Source: Desulfatiglans anilini DSM 4660
GTDB lineage: Bacteria > Desulfobacterota > DSM-4660 > Desulfatiglandales > Desulfatiglandaceae
Direction of reading: 5' to 3'
Length of the DNA: 64,000 bases
Assembly: GCF_000422285.1 (NCBI RefSeq)
Contig: NZ_AULM01000001.1
Location: forward strand, 248,001-312,000
This document shows, piece after piece, positions 17,071 through 25,478 of this stretch. The notes under the pieces are model-generated. The model worked only from the letters and a program-made list of their open reading frames with translations, had not been told where the DNA came from and searched no databases. A program made the position numbers and the translations under genes. Position 1 is the stretch's first letter. Every line of letters begins with the position of its first letter.

Positions 17071-17721
17071 TCAGACCGAAAGGGTCAAAAAGCGAACAAT
17101 GGTGATCAATCCGATCAATACGAAAATACCGGTCAAAATATTCTCAAATTTTTTCAAGCCCTTGCGGTTTCTGCGCTGGATGAAGCCCCACTTGACGCCG
17201 ATGCGGTAAAAGCCGATGCCTACGTGCAGTTCGACCATCGGCAGGAGAATCAGGTAGAACACGAGCCAGTACCCCCCCTGGATGCGGGCGGCGCTCTTGG
17301 CGGCGGTGATGGGAAGATCGGTCAGGACGGTCCACATGTGAATGGAGCCCATGATCAGGATGATCATAGCGGTGATGACTTGCACGAGCCAGAGCCAGGT
17401 GTCCAGATGATGAAGCGAACGGCTGTGCTTCCAGACGGCGGATTGCTGCTCGACCCTGAACGGGATCTTGCGGGCCGCCAGGATGAAGTGCATCAGGAAG
17501 GTGGCGCCTATCAGCGGACCCCCGACCTGGGCCATGTAGGAGTCCTCGAAAAACCGGGCGATCGCGTTCATGACGCCGGGGCCGAAGTTGACGCTTGCGA
17601 CCAGGACCATGTGGCTCCACATGAAGAGAATGAGACCGGCACCGGTCAACATCTGAAGCAGGTCGAGATAGGCGGGGATCCTCCCTGGGGAGTGGACGAA
17701 GATCGTGGTGTCGATGGCCAT
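17071..17721 (-). CDS. frdC: Fumarate reductase / succinate dehydrogenase cytochrome b subunit
   Basis: Start ATG 17721 has AGGAGG 5 bases upstream and gives 216 residues. Five hydrophobic helices are apparent (LLQMLTGAGLILFMWSHMVL, GPLIGATFLMHFILAA, WLWLVQVITAMIILIMGSI, YWLVFYLILLPMVELHVG, LTGIFVLIGLITIVRF). Helix-borne histidines (SHMV, MHF, GSIHMW, ELHVG) fit the diheme cytochrome b of the Wolinella-type enzyme, a membrane anchor that oxidises or reduces menaquinone. A 140-base gap to frdA holds no gene. Confidence 0.93.
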   Translation of the reverse strand: MAIDTTIFVHSPGRIPAYLDLLQMLTGAGLILFMWSHMVLVASVNFGPGVMNAIARFFEDSYMAQVGGPLIGATFLMHFILAARKIPFRVEQQSAVWKHSRSLHHLDTWLWLVQVITAMIILIMGSIHMWTVLTDLPITAAKSAARIQGGYWLVFYLILLPMVELHVGIGFYRIGVKWGFIQRRNRKGLKKFENILTGIFVLIGLITIVRFLTLSV

Positions 17722-17817
17722 GGCGCCTCCTGGTCTCAGCCTGTCCCCGTCGCTGGGCGGGGCCTGGGGAAATGGGGCAAGGTACGGCACGGGGGGAATG
17801 AAACGCGCTTTTCTGAC

Positions 17818-17847
17818 TTTTTAGGTGAAGAAGGGTCGGTCTGTCAA
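17818..17847 (-). promoter_or_regulatory. Promoter of the frdCAB operon
   Basis: On the minus strand, TTGACA (17847-17842), an 18-base spacer and TAAAAA (17823-17818) lie about 100 bases upstream of frdC. The dispersed repeat copy B begins only 7 bases beyond the -35 box. Confidence 0.55.
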
Positions 17848-17853
17848 CAATTA

Positions 17854-18024
17854 GTTTCCATCCGGAAATGGTCTTTTTGGCCAATCTCGGCGTGAATCTT
17901 CACGGTTGCTTGTGCGGCGACCTGTAGGTCGCCTCCGCGCAAACGCTTGATTTCATTAATGTTGACCAAAAATCCTCATTTCCGGATTGGAAACTGGGTT
18001 TTACGGGGAAATCATTTCCGGATG
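17854..18024 (+). repeat. Dispersed intergenic repeat, copy B (near-consensus)
   Basis: The 141-bp core (17854-17994) starts GTTTCCATCCGGAAATGG and ends CATTTCCGGATTGGAAAC, near-perfect terminal inverted repeats of 17-18 bp. A central palindrome GGCGACCTGTAGGTCGCC can fold into a hairpin. About 30 further bases end in another CATTTCCGGATG. The element lies between the divergent frd and dsr promoters. Confidence 0.85.
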
Positions 18025-18177
18025 GAAACCAATTGGGAATGGATACCCGTAGAAAGGAACGCGAAGCAGTCTCCATCTCTCCAGAGCAAGCCTCCTGCGC
18101 ATTCCGGTCACGGTAAAATAGGTCGTAATCATTTGCGATATTTGAATAAAATCGCTCCCGAGACCCGAATTTTTTTC

Positions 18178-18206
18178 TTGACAGGGCACGGCAAGTTGGC
18201 TATAGA
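18178..18206 (+). promoter_or_regulatory. Promoter of the dsr operon
   Basis: TTGACA (18178-18183), exactly 17 bases, and TATAGA (18201-18206) form a near-consensus sigma-70 promoter, preceded by an AT-rich stretch (18125-18177). Initiation near 18213 would give an 86-base leader to the first gene at 18299. This predicts strong, largely constitutive expression, which suits an essential respiratory complex. Confidence 0.75.
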
Positions 18207-18298
18207 CGTCCATCATTATGGATCATCCGGAAGGCCCTCTGGACGAACGGATTTGGGGGGGCCGATTTTTTTGTTTGCTTTACTCAGGTAATTCTGTC

Positions 18299-18838
18299 AT
18301 GCACTTGACCGCTTTTTTAATCGAAAGAAGGTCGGCCATCGTAAAGCGGTGGCGCGATGTCCTTTTCGAAAGCTATGAACCGGAGGGACGGGATTTTCTG
18401 CGTCGGCAGAAGGATCCGTTTTCCAACCCTGTCGGGGCGACTCTGAGCGGGGAACTGGAAGCGGTGTATGACCATCTCGTTTCCGGGGGTTCTGCGGAGG
18501 ACATAGCGGCCTGCCTGGATCGGATCATACGAATCCGCGCTGTGCAGGATTTCAGCCCCTCCAAGGCCCTGGCTTTTCTCATCCAGCTCAAACCGGTCAT
18601 CCGCAAGGAGCTGCAGGGCGCAAAGTCCTCCGGCGCCGCGGCTTCGGCGGAGCTGCTGGAATTGGAGGACCGGATCGATGCGCTGGCTCTGCAGGGCTTT
18701 GACGTTTATACGGCCTGCCGGCAGCATCTCAACGAGCTGCGTGTAAGGGAGATTCGGAACGAGGTGGGGAAGTTACTGGAAAGAGCCAATGCCAGGTATG
18801 CCGCTTCGGATCGGCAGGTATCGGACACAACGGCCTAA
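18299..18838 (+). CDS. RsbRD N-terminal-domain-like protein, first gene of the dsr operon
   Basis: I chose ATG 18299 (MHLTAFLIERRSAIVKRW, 179 residues) because the earlier in-frame ATG at 18218 lies at the likely transcription start. The protein is helical and soluble. Its first 150 residues (LIERRSAIVKRWRDVLFE ... DFSPSKALAFLIQLKPVIRKEL) match the RsbRD_N pattern, the globin-like sensory domain of stressosome RsbR proteins, but there is no STAS domain after it. Such a gene precedes dsrM in several Desulfobacterota. A role in regulating or assembling DsrMKJOP is plausible but unproven. The ribosome site is weak (TCAGGT). Confidence 0.75.
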   Translation: MHLTAFLIERRSAIVKRWRDVLFESYEPEGRDFLRRQKDPFSNPVGATLSGELEAVYDHLVSGGSAEDIAACLDRIIRIRAVQDFSPSKALAFLIQLKPVIRKELQGAKSSGAAASAELLELEDRIDALALQGFDVYTACRQHLNELRVREIRNEVGKLLERANARYAASDRQVSDTTA

Positions 18839-18874
18839 TCATCGGGATTGTCATTGGAGGTGAGGTAGCAGCCT

Positions 18875-19921
18875 ATGAATTTCATATTGAGCATTGTCGT
18901 TTCGTCATTGGCAGTGGTGCTGATCGTTTTGATCCCCTGGGTGGGGGTGGGGGCGTTCAATCTCCAGTACCTTTTCGGTGTCGTGGTTCCCTACGCGGCC
19001 TTGGCCACCTTCATCATCGGGATCGTCGTTCGGGTCATCGACTGGGCCCGCTCCCCCGTGCCTTTCAGGATTCCCACCACGGCCGGGCAGCAATGGTCTC
19101 TCCCATGGGTCAAGTACAGCAAGATCGACAATCCAAAAGGCACCGGCGGGGTGATCGTGAGGATGCTCTTCGAGATCCTCACCTTTCGATCCCTTTTCCG
19201 GAACACCCGTTTGGAGTACCGGCTGAAGGGTGACGGTGCGCCAAAGATCGATTACGAGTGGGAAAAGTGGCTCTGGCTGGCGGCGCTGCTTTTCCATTAT
19301 TCCTTCCTGGTGATCTTTCTCAGGCATTTCCGGTTTTTTGTCGAACCCATTCCGGGGTTTGTCCACCTGCTGGAGAGCCTCGACGGCTTCATGCAGATGG
19401 GTGTGCTGCCGTTGAACGGACTCGGCCTTCCGGGGGTGTACCTGACGGATATGCTCCTTATGCTGGCGGTAACCTATCTCTTCGTCCGGCGGATTTACGT
19501 TCATCAGACCCGTTACATCTCGCTGCCGGCGGATTATTTTCCACTGTTTCTCATTCTGGCTCTGGGCACGACCGGGATTTTGATGCGTTACTTCATCCGG
19601 GTCGACATCACAGCCGTCAAGGAGCTGGCGGTGGGTCTCTTCAAATTTCACCCAACGATTCCGGGCGATATCGGGGTGATCTTCTACATTCATCTGTTCG
19701 TCATCAGCGTGTTGATCGCGTATTTCCCCTTCAGCAAGCTGATGCACATGGCCGGGATATTCCTGTCGCCGACGAGAAACCTGTCGAACAACAGCCGTAT
19801 GAAGAGGCATATCAACCCGTGGAATTATCCTGTGCATTACCATACGTATCAGGCGTACGAAGACGAATTCCGTGAGGCGATGGTCGAGGCCGGCCTCCCG
19901 GTTGAAAAAGAGCCTGAATAA
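18875..19921 (+). CDS. dsrM: DsrM, membrane cytochrome b of the DsrMKJOP complex
   Basis: This 348-residue NarI-like subunit has about six membrane helices, two near the N-terminus (SIVVSSLAVVLIVLIPW and VVVPYAALATFIIGIVV) and four from about residue 130 on. Histidines in LFHYSFLVIFLRHFRFF and in the later helices are candidate ligands for two b hemes. It is thought to exchange electrons between menaquinol and the catalytic-like DsrK subunit. GGAGGTGAGG lies 9 bases before the ATG. It is followed by dsrK, dsrJ, dsrO and dsrP in the usual order. Confidence 0.95.
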   Translation: MNFILSIVVSSLAVVLIVLIPWVGVGAFNLQYLFGVVVPYAALATFIIGIVVRVIDWARSPVPFRIPTTAGQQWSLPWVKYSKIDNPKGTGGVIVRMLFEILTFRSLFRNTRLEYRLKGDGAPKIDYEWEKWLWLAALLFHYSFLVIFLRHFRFFVEPIPGFVHLLESLDGFMQMGVLPLNGLGLPGVYLTDMLLMLAVTYLFVRRIYVHQTRYISLPADYFPLFLILALGTTGILMRYFIRVDITAVKELAVGLFKFHPTIPGDIGVIFYIHLFVISVLIAYFPFSKLMHMAGIFLSPTRNLSNNSRMKRHINPWNYPVHYHTYQAYEDEFREAMVEAGLPVEKEPE

Positions 19922-19950
19922 CCAGCAGGGTAAAGAAATAAGGAGTAGAC

Positions 19951-21579
19951 ATGGCTAAGGATCCAAAGGCAGGCGAGACCGCCAAGATCAACCACACCCC
20001 GCCGCTGATGGAAGGGTGGATGGATACGCCGGTTGACATTCGCGAAGGCATTTACTGTTACGGCGCTAAAGAAAAGAACCTCGAAGCTGTCGATATGCCG
20101 AATGCGCGGGATTGGAATCCCGCAGAAGAAGACTGGCAGCTGCCGGACGATTGGGAAAAAGTCATCGACGACGGCTTTCGGCTTCGGCTGGATCGTTTCA
20201 GATCGTTCAAGCTCTTCATGGATATCTGTGTGCGATGCGGGGCCTGTGCTGACAAGTGCCACTTTTTCATCGGCTCGGGCGATCCGAAGAACATGCCGGT
20301 GCTTAGAGCGGAATTGATCCGCTCCGTCTACCGGAAGAAGTATACGGCTGGAGGGAAGCTTTTCGGCAAACTGGCAGGCGCGAGGGATCTTACCTTAGAT
20401 GTCCTGAAAGAGTGGTGGTATTACCTTTATCAATGCACGGAGTGCCGCCGTTGCTCCCTTTTCTGCCCCTACGGCATCGATACGGCCGAAGTGACGATCA
20501 TCGGCCGCGAGTTGACGAACCTGATCGGCCTCAACACCGACTGGATCTCGGCGCCGGTGGCGAACTGCAACCGCACCGGCAATCACCTCGGAATCCAGCC
20601 TCATGCCTACAAGGACATGATGGACTTCTTCGTCGACGAGATCGAGGATATCACAGGGATCCGGGTTGAGCCGAGCTTCAACCGCAAAGGGGCGGAAATC
20701 CTGTTCATCACGCCCTCGGGGGACGTCTTTGCCGATCCCGGTACGTATACGTGCATGGGCTATCTCATGCTCTTCCACTATCTGCAGAGCCAGGGCCTCG
20801 ACATCACCTGGAGCACCTATGCCTCCGAAGGGGGCAATTTCGGATACTTTACGTCCCATGAGATGGCCAAGCGGTTGAACGCCAAGATGTACGCGGAAGC
20901 GAAGCGGCTCGGGGTGAAATGGATTCTGGGCGGGGAGTGCGGCCACATGTGGCGCGTCCTGAACCAGTACATGGACACCTTCAACGGCCCCGCGGATTTT
21001 CTTGAAGAACCGGTTTCGCCCATTACGGGGACGAAGTTCGAGAACGCCAAAGGGACCAAGATGGTTCACCTGGTGGAATTTACGGCAGACCTGATCAAGC
21101 ATAACAAGCTCAAGCTGGATCCGAGCCGGAACGATCACCTCAAGGTCACCTTTCACGATTCGTGCAACCCGTCGCGGGGTATGGGTTTCTTCGAGGAGCC
21201 GCGCTACGTGATCAACGCCGTGTGCAACAATTTTTACGAAATGCCCCCGCAGACCATTCGTGAGCAGACCTTCTGCTGTGGAAGCGGCGCCGGGCTGAAC
21301 GCCGGGGAGAACATGGAACTGAGGATGCGCGGCGGCCTGCCGAGGGCCAACGCCGTCCGCTATGTCAAAGAAAAGTATGGCGTCAACATGCTCTCCTGCA
21401 TCTGCGCCATTGACCGGGCGGTGTTTCCCACCCTGATGGATTTCTGGGTTCGAGATGTGGGGGTCACCGGGGTGCATGAAATGGTAGCCAACGCCCTCGT
21501 CTTCGAAGGGGAAAATGAACGGACCACCGACCTGCGTGGCGAACCCCTCGCTGGAATGGAGGATGATGACAATGTATGA
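19951..21579 (+). CDS. dsrK: DsrK, HdrD-like iron-sulfur subunit
   Basis: The 542-residue cytoplasmic subunit resembles heterodisulfide reductase HdrD. Two [4Fe-4S] motifs begin at Cys93 (CVRCGACADKCHF) and Cys162 (CTECRRCSLFCPYG). C-terminal CCG elements include the FHDSCNP segment and Cys442-Cys443-Gly444 in TFCCGSGAGLN, which in this family bind a special [4Fe-4S] cluster thought to act on a disulfide, with the DsrC trisulfide or disulfide as proposed partner. dsrC and dsrAB are not in the window. The 3' end overlaps dsrJ by 8 bases. Confidence 0.96.
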   Translation: MAKDPKAGETAKINHTPPLMEGWMDTPVDIREGIYCYGAKEKNLEAVDMPNARDWNPAEEDWQLPDDWEKVIDDGFRLRLDRFRSFKLFMDICVRCGACADKCHFFIGSGDPKNMPVLRAELIRSVYRKKYTAGGKLFGKLAGARDLTLDVLKEWWYYLYQCTECRRCSLFCPYGIDTAEVTIIGRELTNLIGLNTDWISAPVANCNRTGNHLGIQPHAYKDMMDFFVDEIEDITGIRVEPSFNRKGAEILFITPSGDVFADPGTYTCMGYLMLFHYLQSQGLDITWSTYASEGGNFGYFTSHEMAKRLNAKMYAEAKRLGVKWILGGECGHMWRVLNQYMDTFNGPADFLEEPVSPITGTKFENAKGTKMVHLVEFTADLIKHNKLKLDPSRNDHLKVTFHDSCNPSRGMGFFEEPRYVINAVCNNFYEMPPQTIREQTFCCGSGAGLNAGENMELRMRGGLPRANAVRYVKEKYGVNMLSCICAIDRAVFPTLMDFWVRDVGVTGVHEMVANALVFEGENERTTDLRGEPLAGMEDDDNV

Positions 21580-21958
21580 TGGAGGAAAAATCATCACCGG
21601 CCTGGTCATCGGTCTTGGGCTGCTGCTCTTTCCGTTTTTCTACAATGCGGGGAAGGCCGCCAAGGCGCCCGATCCCGAGTTGACCCCCAAGGCGCAGGAA
21701 GCCAAGGTGTGTGTGATGGATAAGGCATATATGCAGAGTTCTCATATGACTCTGCTGGACGATTGGCGCCACACGGTCGTGCGCGATGGGGAACGCTATT
21801 TCAAGGCCAAGAGTGGCACCGTGTACTACAAAAGCCTTCAGGTGACCTGCCTGGACTGTCATTCCAACAAGACGAAGTTCTGCGACCAGTGCCACGACTA
21901 CATGGGTGTTGCGCCGTACTGTTGGGACTGCCATCTTGAGCCGGAGGAGAAAAAATGA
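21572..21958 (+). CDS. dsrJ: DsrJ, periplasmic triheme cytochrome c
   Basis: The 128-residue protein has an uncleaved-looking N-terminal anchor (GGKIITGLVIGLGLLLFPFF) and three CxxCH heme sites (CLDCH, CDQCH, CWDCH). Cys47, in the stretch KVCVMDKAYM, is in the position of the Cys that gives DsrJ of other species its rare His/Cys heme ligation. The start at 21572 is preferred because GGAGG lies 9 bases upstream; ATGs at 21563 and 21566 are also in frame. It overlaps the dsrK end and the dsrO start. Confidence 0.94.
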   Translation: MYDGGKIITGLVIGLGLLLFPFFYNAGKAAKAPDPELTPKAQEAKVCVMDKAYMQSSHMTLLDDWRHTVVRDGERYFKAKSGTVYYKSLQVTCLDCHSNKTKFCDQCHDYMGVAPYCWDCHLEPEEKK

Positions 21959-22770
21959 AGGGCATTGACAGAAGGGAGTTTCTGAAGATAGGTGGTATGG
22001 CAGCCATAGCGGGGCTGGGAGGGAAGGCTGCGTTCGAGATCCTGGCACCCGGAAAGCTCGAGGCCGCGCAGCAGATCCCTTTGACGAAGGGCAAGCATTG
22101 GGCGATGGTCGTGGACACGACCAAGATGGACGACGCCTTGATGGATGTCTGCATCGAGGCGTGCCACAAAGAGCATAATGTTCCGAATCTCGGGAATCCG
22201 AAGGAAGAGATCAAATGGATCTGGAAAGAAACCTATGAGCATGCGTTTCCGGGGCAGGAGCACGAGTATATCGGTGAGCGTTTTCATGGAATGAATTTTC
22301 TGCTGATGTGCAATCACTGCACCAATCCGCCCTGTGTCCGAGTCTGTCCGACACAATCGACTTGGAAGCGGGAAGACGGCGTTGTCATGATGGACATGCA
22401 CCGGTGCATCGGTTGCCGGTTTTGCATGGCGGCCTGTCCGTATGGAGCGCGCAGCTTCAATTGGGGGGATCCGCAGCGGGTCCGCACCGATGAAAAGCTG
22501 ATGCCGATGAATCCAGGTTTCCCCCGCAATAAGGATTACCCGACGCGCAGCAAAGGTGTGGTTGAGAAATGCAACTTCTGCGCGGAGAGACTGGCCAAAG
22601 GGGATCAACCCGCCTGCGTCGAGGCCGCTGCCAAGGTGCGAAAAGGCGCACTGGTCTTTGGGGATCTGGCGGATCCGCATTCGGAAGTCAGGAAGGTCCT
22701 GAAGGAGAATTACACGATCCGGCGCAAGCCCGAACTGGGTACGGGGCCCAACTTATTTTTCATTGTATGA
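21955..22770 (+). CDS. dsrO: DsrO, periplasmic iron-sulfur subunit
   Basis: A 271-residue ferredoxin-like protein with a twin-arginine signal (DRREFLKIGGMAAIAGLGG, Arg6-Arg7), so it is exported folded. Cysteine clusters CNHCTNPPCVRVCP, CIGCRFCMAACP, CNFCAERLAKGDQPAC and an N-terminal CIEACHKEHN set supply four cubane clusters, as in HybA/DmsB-like electron-transfer subunits. It should pass electrons between DsrJ and the membrane protein DsrP. The ATG overlaps the dsrJ stop (ATGA). Confidence 0.95.
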   Translation: MKGIDRREFLKIGGMAAIAGLGGKAAFEILAPGKLEAAQQIPLTKGKHWAMVVDTTKMDDALMDVCIEACHKEHNVPNLGNPKEEIKWIWKETYEHAFPGQEHEYIGERFHGMNFLLMCNHCTNPPCVRVCPTQSTWKREDGVVMMDMHRCIGCRFCMAACPYGARSFNWGDPQRVRTDEKLMPMNPGFPRNKDYPTRSKGVVEKCNFCAERLAKGDQPACVEAAAKVRKGALVFGDLADPHSEVRKVLKENYTIRRKPELGTGPNLFFIV

Positions 22771-22777
22771 GGTGGTT

Positions 22778-23935
22778 ATGCTTGATACGGCGCTGAAGGG
22801 AACACAACGATACTGGGGATGGTTGATCTTCCTGCTGGTCTTGATGGGCATCGGATTGGGCTGCTATCTCTACCAGTTTCAGGAAGGCCTGAGGGTCACG
22901 GGGATGAGCCGGGATGTCTCCTGGGGCTTTTATATCGCCCAATTCACTTACCTGGTCGGTGTGGCGGCCGGAGGGGTGATGGTGGTTCTTCCCTATTACC
23001 TCCACGATTATAAGGCGTTTGGCCGGATCACCATTCTGGGCGAGTTTCTGGCTATCGCTGCGGTGGTTATGTGCCTGCTGTTCATTTTCGTCGATCTCGG
23101 GAACCCGGTGCGGATCATGAACGTGATCATGTATCCGACGCCGAATTCGATCCTTTTTTGGGATATGATCGTGCTGAACGGGTATCTGCTTCTGAATGTC
23201 CTGATCGGATGGAACGTGTTGAGTGCTGAGAGGAAGGGGATTCATTATCCTGGATGGGTGAAGACGCTGATCTACATCTCCATCCCGTGGGCCTTCAGCA
23301 TTCATACCGTGACGGCATTCTTGTACGCCGGTCTGCCCGGCCGACATTTCTGGCTGACCGCCATCATGGCGGCGCGCTTTCTTGCTTCGGCTTTCGCCGC
23401 CGGGCCTGCACTGCTGCTGCTGTTGTGCCTGATCGTGCGGCGGGTGAGTCGCTTCGACCCTGGAGAAAAGGCGGTCAGGACTCTCGGAGGAATTGTCACT
23501 TACGCCTTCATCCTGAACATCTTCTTCCTGCTGCTCGAGGTCTTCACGGCTTTTTACAGCCAGATCCCCGGGCACATGCACAGTTTTGTGTACCTGTTCG
23601 CCGGGTATGAGGGCTTTGGGAAACTCGTGCCATGGATGTGGACTTCGGTGGGTTTTGCGATCCTTGCTTTGATCCTATTGATTGTTCCCGGCACGCGGCG
23701 GAAGGATGACACCCTTGCCGTCGGTTGCGCTGCTGTCATCATATCCAGTTGGATCGACAAAGGCATGGGGCTTGTCATCGGCGGCTTCGTGCCGAACACC
23801 TTTGACCGGGTGTTCGAGTACTGGCCGACAACCCCTGAAATTTTAATTACCATCGGTGTGTGGGCGACTGGTTTCTTTGTTCTGACGGTGCTGTATAAGA
23901 TCGCTGTCTCGGTCAAGGAGGAGGTTGGGGCCTAA
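22778..23935 (+). CDS. dsrP: DsrP, NrfD-like membrane subunit
   Basis: The 385-residue integral membrane protein has about ten hydrophobic helices and belongs to the NrfD/PsrC family, which handles quinone without heme. Start ATG 22778 is the most natural; a TTG at 22763 in the dsrO end is also in frame. GAGGTGG lies just upstream, partly over the dsrO stop codon. It ends the operon, and a clear terminator follows 55 bases later. Confidence 0.94.
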   Translation: MLDTALKGTQRYWGWLIFLLVLMGIGLGCYLYQFQEGLRVTGMSRDVSWGFYIAQFTYLVGVAAGGVMVVLPYYLHDYKAFGRITILGEFLAIAAVVMCLLFIFVDLGNPVRIMNVIMYPTPNSILFWDMIVLNGYLLLNVLIGWNVLSAERKGIHYPGWVKTLIYISIPWAFSIHTVTAFLYAGLPGRHFWLTAIMAARFLASAFAAGPALLLLLCLIVRRVSRFDPGEKAVRTLGGIVTYAFILNIFFLLLEVFTAFYSQIPGHMHSFVYLFAGYEGFGKLVPWMWTSVGFAILALILLIVPGTRRKDDTLAVGCAAVIISSWIDKGMGLVIGGFVPNTFDRVFEYWPTTPEILITIGVWATGFFVLTVLYKIAVSVKEEVGA

Positions 23936-23989
23936 TAAGTCCTGCGGGGGCCCCATGCCCCTGTTTTGGGCTTTCATTTGTGGGTATGC

Positions 23990-24030
23990 GATGGCCTTGT
24001 TCCTGCTCGAACAAGGCCATCTTACTTTTG
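23990..24030 (+). terminator. Rho-independent terminator of the dsr operon
   Basis: GATGGCCTTGTTC (23990-24002), loop CTGCTC and the exact complement (24009-24021) form a 13-bp stem followed by TTACTTTTG. Confidence 0.85.
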
Positions 24031-24128
24031 ACTGGCGATCTCCTGTCGGTCGACCGTTGGTTTGTTTGCTGAGCGCGGGCGAGCGGGACGAGCAGGAGGT
24101 TTTGTGGTGGTTAAGGGGGATAAAAAGC

Positions 24129-24157
24129 TTGACAGGGTCTGGTTACTCTGTTACATA
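24129..24157 (+). promoter_or_regulatory. Promoter of the ferredoxin gene
   Basis: TTGACA (24129-24134), a 17-base spacer and TACATA (24152-24157). Initiation near 24164 gives a leader of about 95 bases to the ferredoxin start. Apart from the dsr terminator and this promoter, 23936-24258 holds nothing obvious. Confidence 0.65.
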
Positions 24158-24258
24158 ACGCGCTGACGTTCAGGGGCATGCCAGTTCCGGAGCCAAAATC
24201 AGCGGTCATTTCAAGAGATTGGGTATCTCGTATTCAAAAACTTAGGAGGGTTTGACAG

Positions 24259-24447
24259 ATGGGTTATGAAGTAGTGGTTGACCACGACAAGTGCGAGGGA
24301 TGTGAGGAGTGCGTCGAGGTTTGTCCAGTCGACGTGTACGAGATGGAAGACGGGAAGTCTGTTCCGGTCAATGCGGAAGAGTGCCTCGGTTGCGAAAGCT
24401 GCGTGGAGGTTTGTGATCAGGAAGCCATCACGGTTACCGAAGTATAA
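24259..24447 (+). CDS. Small 2[4Fe-4S] ferredoxin
   Basis: A 62-residue acidic protein with two cluster motifs, CEGCEECVEVCPVD and CLGCESCVEVCDQE. The second motif has Asp in place of the usual Pro after the last Cys. There is no signal peptide, so it is a cytoplasmic low-potential electron carrier of the type common in sulfate reducers. It has its own promoter and terminator and so is a single-gene unit between the dsr operon and the cytochrome c3/hydrogenase genes. AGGAGG lies 10 bases before the ATG. Confidence 0.95.
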   Translation: MGYEVVVDHDKCEGCEECVEVCPVDVYEMEDGKSVPVNAEECLGCESCVEVCDQEAITVTEV

Positions 24448-24472
24448 ATAGAATCGCACAACACAGAAAGTC

Positions 24473-24515
24473 GGCCGCCTTGGGTTTGGCATGAGCAAGC
24501 CCAGGCGGCTTTTTT
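24473..24515 (+). terminator. Rho-independent terminator of the ferredoxin gene
   Basis: GCCGCCTTGGG pairs, with one bulged T, with CCCAGGCGGC (24500-24509), followed by six T (24510-24515). Confidence 0.85.
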
Positions 24516-24610
24516 CGTGGGGACGAACGGGGGTGGTTGGTTTTGGGGCTATACCTGCCATCATTTGCCGGGGACATGAAAGAAGGGTGCAGGACAGGCC
24601 TCCTGTTCAC

Positions 24611-24647
24611 AAAGAAAAAAACCGCACCGTCTTTCGGCGGTGCGGTT
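24611..24647 (-). terminator. Rho-independent terminator of the cytochrome c3 gene
   Basis: On the minus strand AACCGCACCG (24647-24638) pairs with CGGTGCGGTT (24629-24620), then TTTTTT follows. It lies 55 bases past the cytochrome c3 stop codon. Confidence 0.88.
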
Positions 24648-24702
24648 CAAAACAAGTGGATGCAAAAGGCATCCCTGGCGAAGCTGGCTTTACAAAAGAG
24701 GA

Positions 24703-25110
24703 TCAACCCTTCTTTTCGTGGCAGCCGTTGCACTTCTTGAAGGGAGCCTTGGCATCGTCGTTCTGCTCTTTGTGGCAATCCTTGCAGTTCTTATGGAACG
24801 CATTCTGCAGCTTCAGTGCTTCCTTGTCCGGTGGATCGGCTGGATGGCACTCGCTGCATTTCTGGACAGCATCACCTTCCTTCCAGACGTTTTTGCCATC
24901 CTGAATAACATGGTGGCAATCGTCACAGGTGGCGCCGTAGTCCTCGGCATGCTTCTTGTGGCTGAATTTTACCGGTCCTTGCTTATCTGCGGGGTATTCA
25001 TTCTGAAGGACGATTTCTTCCGCGACATCGGCGGCTGTGATGGCCCCCACTGCGCAGAGCATAAGGCCGCAAAAGACAACCGTCAGAAGGCTTAGGAATT
25101 TCTTGTTCAT
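24703..25110 (-). CDS. Class III tetraheme cytochrome c3 (periplasmic)
   Basis: The 135-residue precursor has a Sec signal (MNKKFLSLLTVVFCGLMLCAVGAITA, cleavage probably near residue 26). The mature part of about 110 residues has four heme sites CDDCH, CSECH, CKDCH and CNGCH, and extra histidines (FSHKKH, CHH) for the distal ligands. This is the size and pattern of type I cytochrome c3, the usual electron acceptor of periplasmic hydrogenases. It lies next to the hydrogenase genes but has its own strong promoter and terminator. AAAGGAGGTG precedes the ATG. Confidence 0.96.
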   Translation of the reverse strand: MNKKFLSLLTVVFCGLMLCAVGAITAADVAEEIVLQNEYPADKQGPVKFSHKKHAEDYGATCDDCHHVIQDGKNVWKEGDAVQKCSECHPADPPDKEALKLQNAFHKNCKDCHKEQNDDAKAPFKKCNGCHEKKG

Positions 25111-25198
25111 TTTGCTGTTTCACCTCCTTTCACCGTAGGTTAATAAAACGCCAAGTCTGTGGCAGAGCCGGCGTGGAACCCGCACCATACAGCCTAAA

Positions 25199-25228
25199 AT
25201 TATAATCTCAGCGCCGAAAAGGTGTCAA
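25199..25228 (-). promoter_or_regulatory. Strong promoter of the cytochrome c3 gene
   Basis: On the minus strand a consensus TTGACA (25228-25223), 18 bases, then a consensus TATAAT (25204-25199). Initiation near 25192 gives a leader of about 80 bases. This is the closest match to the sigma-70 consensus in the window, which fits an abundant protein. Confidence 0.8.
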
Positions 25229-25478
25229 GAAAATACCTGTTTTCCGGTGCAAGAGGAGGACTACGGCTGCTTCCTCCGGTTAGTGGAGGTGCTGAAAACA
25301 GCCGGTTACGGATTTGAGAAAAAGGTCCAAACGAAAGGCCTGTAAATTCCGAGCAATGTGAGAAGGAGGGTGCATACAGCAAGTTCCCCCCTGTATTGGA
25401 AATGAGCAGGTGCCCCACATGGGTGTCCGCAGCAGGTGTCAGCCATGGCTCACAGCCGAAGGCGAGGGCCTGCGATGT
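25229..25478. other. Intergenic stretch without a recognisable gene
   Basis: Between the cytochrome c3 promoter and the end of hypC I see no credible reading frame, strong terminator or clear repeat. Short G/C-rich inverted segments around 25245-25300 may fold weakly. Confidence 0.5.

Noticed and set aside
25240-25340. Possible further eroded copy of the dispersed repeat before hypC
   Set aside because: Only short scattered matches (GGACCTTTTTCTC-like on the minus strand) were seen; no terminal inverted repeats or central hairpin.
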